From the NCBI GenBank assembly GCA_035719045.1, contig DASTGO010000129.1, positions 1 through 5,078 on the forward strand: DNA of 5,078 nt, given 5' to 3'. The notes below the pieces were generated by a model. The model searched no databases. It saw only the letters and a program-made list of their open reading frames with translations, and was not told the origin of the DNA. Positions 4,281 to 5,078 of this stretch are shown in pieces. Every line of letters begins with the position of its first letter. Position 1 is the first letter of the stretch. The stretch comes from DASTGO01 sp035719045. GTDB lineage: Bacteria; Actinomycetota; Actinomycetes; Actinomycetales; Kineosporiaceae. A program made the translations under genes and the position numbers.

Positions 4281-4408
4281 GCTCACGCGCCGGCTCGTGC
4301 CTGGGCAAGACCATCGGTGGGGCCGGTGTCACCGACGGCGGCATGCTCGCCGTGGCCCTACACCTGCGCGAGCAGGACCTGAGCCTGCGTGACATCGCCG
4401 CCCGTCTG
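4281..4408 (+). pseudogene. Degraded C-terminal scrap of a serine recombinase/resolvase
   Basis: In one plus frame bases 4328-4408 encode VTDGGMLAVALHLREQDLSL then RDIAARL. This resembles the helix-turn-helix linker of Streptomyces-type resolvases, where a hydrophobic helix, HLRExGLSLRDIAARL and then a Lys-rich segment follow a GRPSV-like motif. Upstream, a second frame gives ARAWARPSVG (to about 4326), matching that motif position, so at least one frameshift separates the two. The Lys-rich continuation and the catalytic N-terminal domain are absent. Only about 40 residues of the roughly 200 expected remain. It is the only plus-strand coding trace in the window. It indicates a past mobile element or plasmid resolution system. 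The assignment rests on motif memory, not on a search. Confidence 0.42.
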
Positions 4409-4626
4409 CCGCGCTGCCGGTCGTTCAACCCGTCCCACACCGCCCCGGGCCTTCACCGTCCGCGCGTCCGGCCGGCACACACGGCACGACCTGGGTGGAG
4501 TCGTCGACCTGGTCGACGGGCTCGGTGGCCGCCGTGAGCCCGGCGCCGGGGCAGCAGATGCGGCCTGGTCAGCGTCCCGGGCCGACCAGGGACAGATCCT
4601 CATCTCTCCGCGTGCCTGAACAGGAC

Positions 4627-4673
4627 GGACGTTTCGCAATCAACGTAAAACGTCTTTTGTCGATTACTTTTTT
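4627..4673. other. AT-rich island with nested inverted repeats
   Basis: In a GC-rich window this stretch is unusually A/T-rich. The minus-strand RNA can form a 9-bp stem (GTAATCGAC with GTTGATTGC, two G-U pairs, bases 4659-4667 and 4636-4644) enclosing an AAAA-GACG-TTTT tip (4647-4658). A competing repeat is GACGTTT (4628-4634) with AAACGTC (4648-4654). On the plus strand the stem carries two A-C mismatches but is followed by six T residues (4668-4673). It starts 2 bp past the stop codon at 4676-4678. It may be a terminator, a recombination or attachment site, or a replication or transfer site; I cannot tell which. Confidence 0.45.
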
Positions 4674-4675
4674 CG

Positions 4676-5078
4676 CTAACGCCGGGCGCTGGGGGCCCGG
4701 CGGGCTGGTGGCGTCGTGGGTGGGGGTGGCGGTCGATGACCGGGGGTCATGTCGGCTGGGTGTGGCCCGGTGCCGGGGCGGGGCGTGGCTGCGGCGGGGA
4801 CGGCGTCGATGAGCCGGCGGCGCAGGTGCCAGGCGGGCCGGGTGGTGGGCAGGTCGTCGGTGAGGTGGTCGGTGAACAGGGCCGGGACGTCGACGCCGTC
4901 CTGGCGGGCGTGGGCGCGGTCGAGGGCGGCGGCCAGGCGCGGCCATTCGGGGTCGTCGAGCAGGTGGGGGTGGCGGGTGGCGGCGATGGCCTGCCAGTCC
5001 GGTGAGCCCGGCGCGGGCTGCGGGTCCGGTTGTGGTGCCGGGACGGGGGCGGGGGTGGGGCGCATGGATGCCGCCGGT
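4676..5078 (-). CDS. C-terminal part of a probable mobilisation/relaxase-type protein
   Basis: The frame is open to the right edge and ends at TAG 4676-4678. An ATG at 5063-5065 would give 129 residues, but the frame continues upstream (PAAS before the Met) with no visible ribosome binding site, so I treat it as the tail of a larger protein. A Pro-rich linker (APVPAPQPDPQPAPG) leads into a compact charged domain: DWQAIAATRHPHLLDDPEWP, then RLAAALDRAHARQDGVDVPA, then TTRPAWHLRRRLIDAV. A second Pro/Arg-rich disordered tail follows. The WPxLAAALDRA...LFxxH...T.RPAWxLRRRL pattern recalls the C-terminal region of actinomycete mobilisation and relaxase proteins, which nick and lead plasmid DNA in transfer. 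The catalytic part, if present, is outside the window. It could instead be another large plasmid protein. The reading frame is secure and the function is tentative. Confidence 0.6.
   Translation of the reverse strand, partial: PAASMRPTPAPVPAPQPDPQPAPGSPDWQAIAATRHPHLLDDPEWPRLAAALDRAHARQDGVDVPALFTDHLTDDLPTTRPAWHLRRRLIDAVPAAATPRPGTGPHPADMTPGHRPPPPPTTPPARRAPSARR

Larger units (their letters stand above)
4018..4675. other. 658-bp stretch with no intact gene
   Basis: No frame here carries a convincing full gene. On the minus strand a frame upstream of the start at 4017 (to about 4215) ends in a coding-like piece (GHRQLAAVRVVVADYADTGG) that could be the end of a lost upstream gene or an N-terminal extension. 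On the plus strand a recombinase scrap lies at 4281-4408. From about 4464 to 4619 both strands have open frames with similar G/C bias (plus: HDLGGVVDLVDGLGG; minus: AATEPVDQVDDSTQVVP), so I cannot decide whether either is real. The right end (4627-4673) is AT-rich and forms hairpins. Overall it looks like decayed mobile-element or plasmid DNA. Confidence 0.5.

Noticed and set aside
4358..4639. Overlapping open frames on both strands in the right-hand gap
   Set aside because: The 93-codon minus frame and the 76-codon plus frame (4389-4619) lack ribosome binding sites and recognisable domains. G/C bias appears on both strands, so no choice is supported.
4636..4673. Intrinsic terminator for plus-strand transcription (hairpin plus six T)
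   Set aside because: The stem has two mismatches in that orientation and no intact plus-strand gene precedes it. I kept it only as part of the AT-rich island.
4620..4680. End of a Tn3-family transposon suggested by CAATCAACGTAAAACG
   Set aside because: The outer GGGG end expected about 38 bp away is absent on either side and there is no transposase in the window.

Overview
The window is GC-rich throughout (roughly 70 %), with strong G/C preference at third codon positions and frequent GTG starts. This points to an actinomycete, most likely Streptomyces or a relative. The content (a toxin-antitoxin-like pair, unfamiliar small membrane proteins, broken genes, a recombinase scrap and a possible mobilisation-protein tail) suggests an accessory region such as an integrated element, a plasmid or a chromosome arm. 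All supported genes lie on the minus strand, so transcription runs from the right edge to the left; the long plus-strand frames are shadows.

In transcription order: (a) 5078-4676, the C-terminal end of a Pro-rich protein resembling the tail of actinomycete mobilisation/relaxase proteins; it is cut by the window edge and followed by an AT-rich hairpin at 4627-4673. (b) 4018-4675, a stretch with no intact gene, holding a degraded plus-strand scrap of a serine-recombinase C-terminus (4281-4408). (c) 4017-3711, a small gene with a very good ribosome binding site but a one-base frameshift, overlapping by ATGA the start of a multi-pass membrane protein (3714-3310). (d) 3309-3159, tandem hairpins overlying a possible coding remnant. 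(e) 3099-2899, a small membrane protein, followed by two overlapping, paralogous single-pass membrane proteins (2807-2196 and 2199-1585) whose outer domains share two cysteines. (f) 1482-1200, a broken small gene with a nonsense codon and a frameshift. (g) 1117-842 and 845-462, a ribbon-helix-helix antitoxin and a PIN-like toxin overlapping by GTGA, driven by an apparent leaderless promoter with an 11-bp-phased direct repeat. (h) tandem hairpins at 397-445, then 350-1, the start of a conserved-looking hypothetical gene that runs off the left edge.

The only pair with a clear functional logic is the toxin-antitoxin module. The block from 4017 to 1585 may be one membrane-protein cluster, possibly partly co-transcribed; I recognise no function for it. 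Three places look like single-base insertions in otherwise good coding sequence (about 1353, 3260 and 3975), so either this is a decaying accessory segment or the underlying sequence has indel errors. I found no RNA gene, CRISPR array, complete mobile element or confirmed replication origin.
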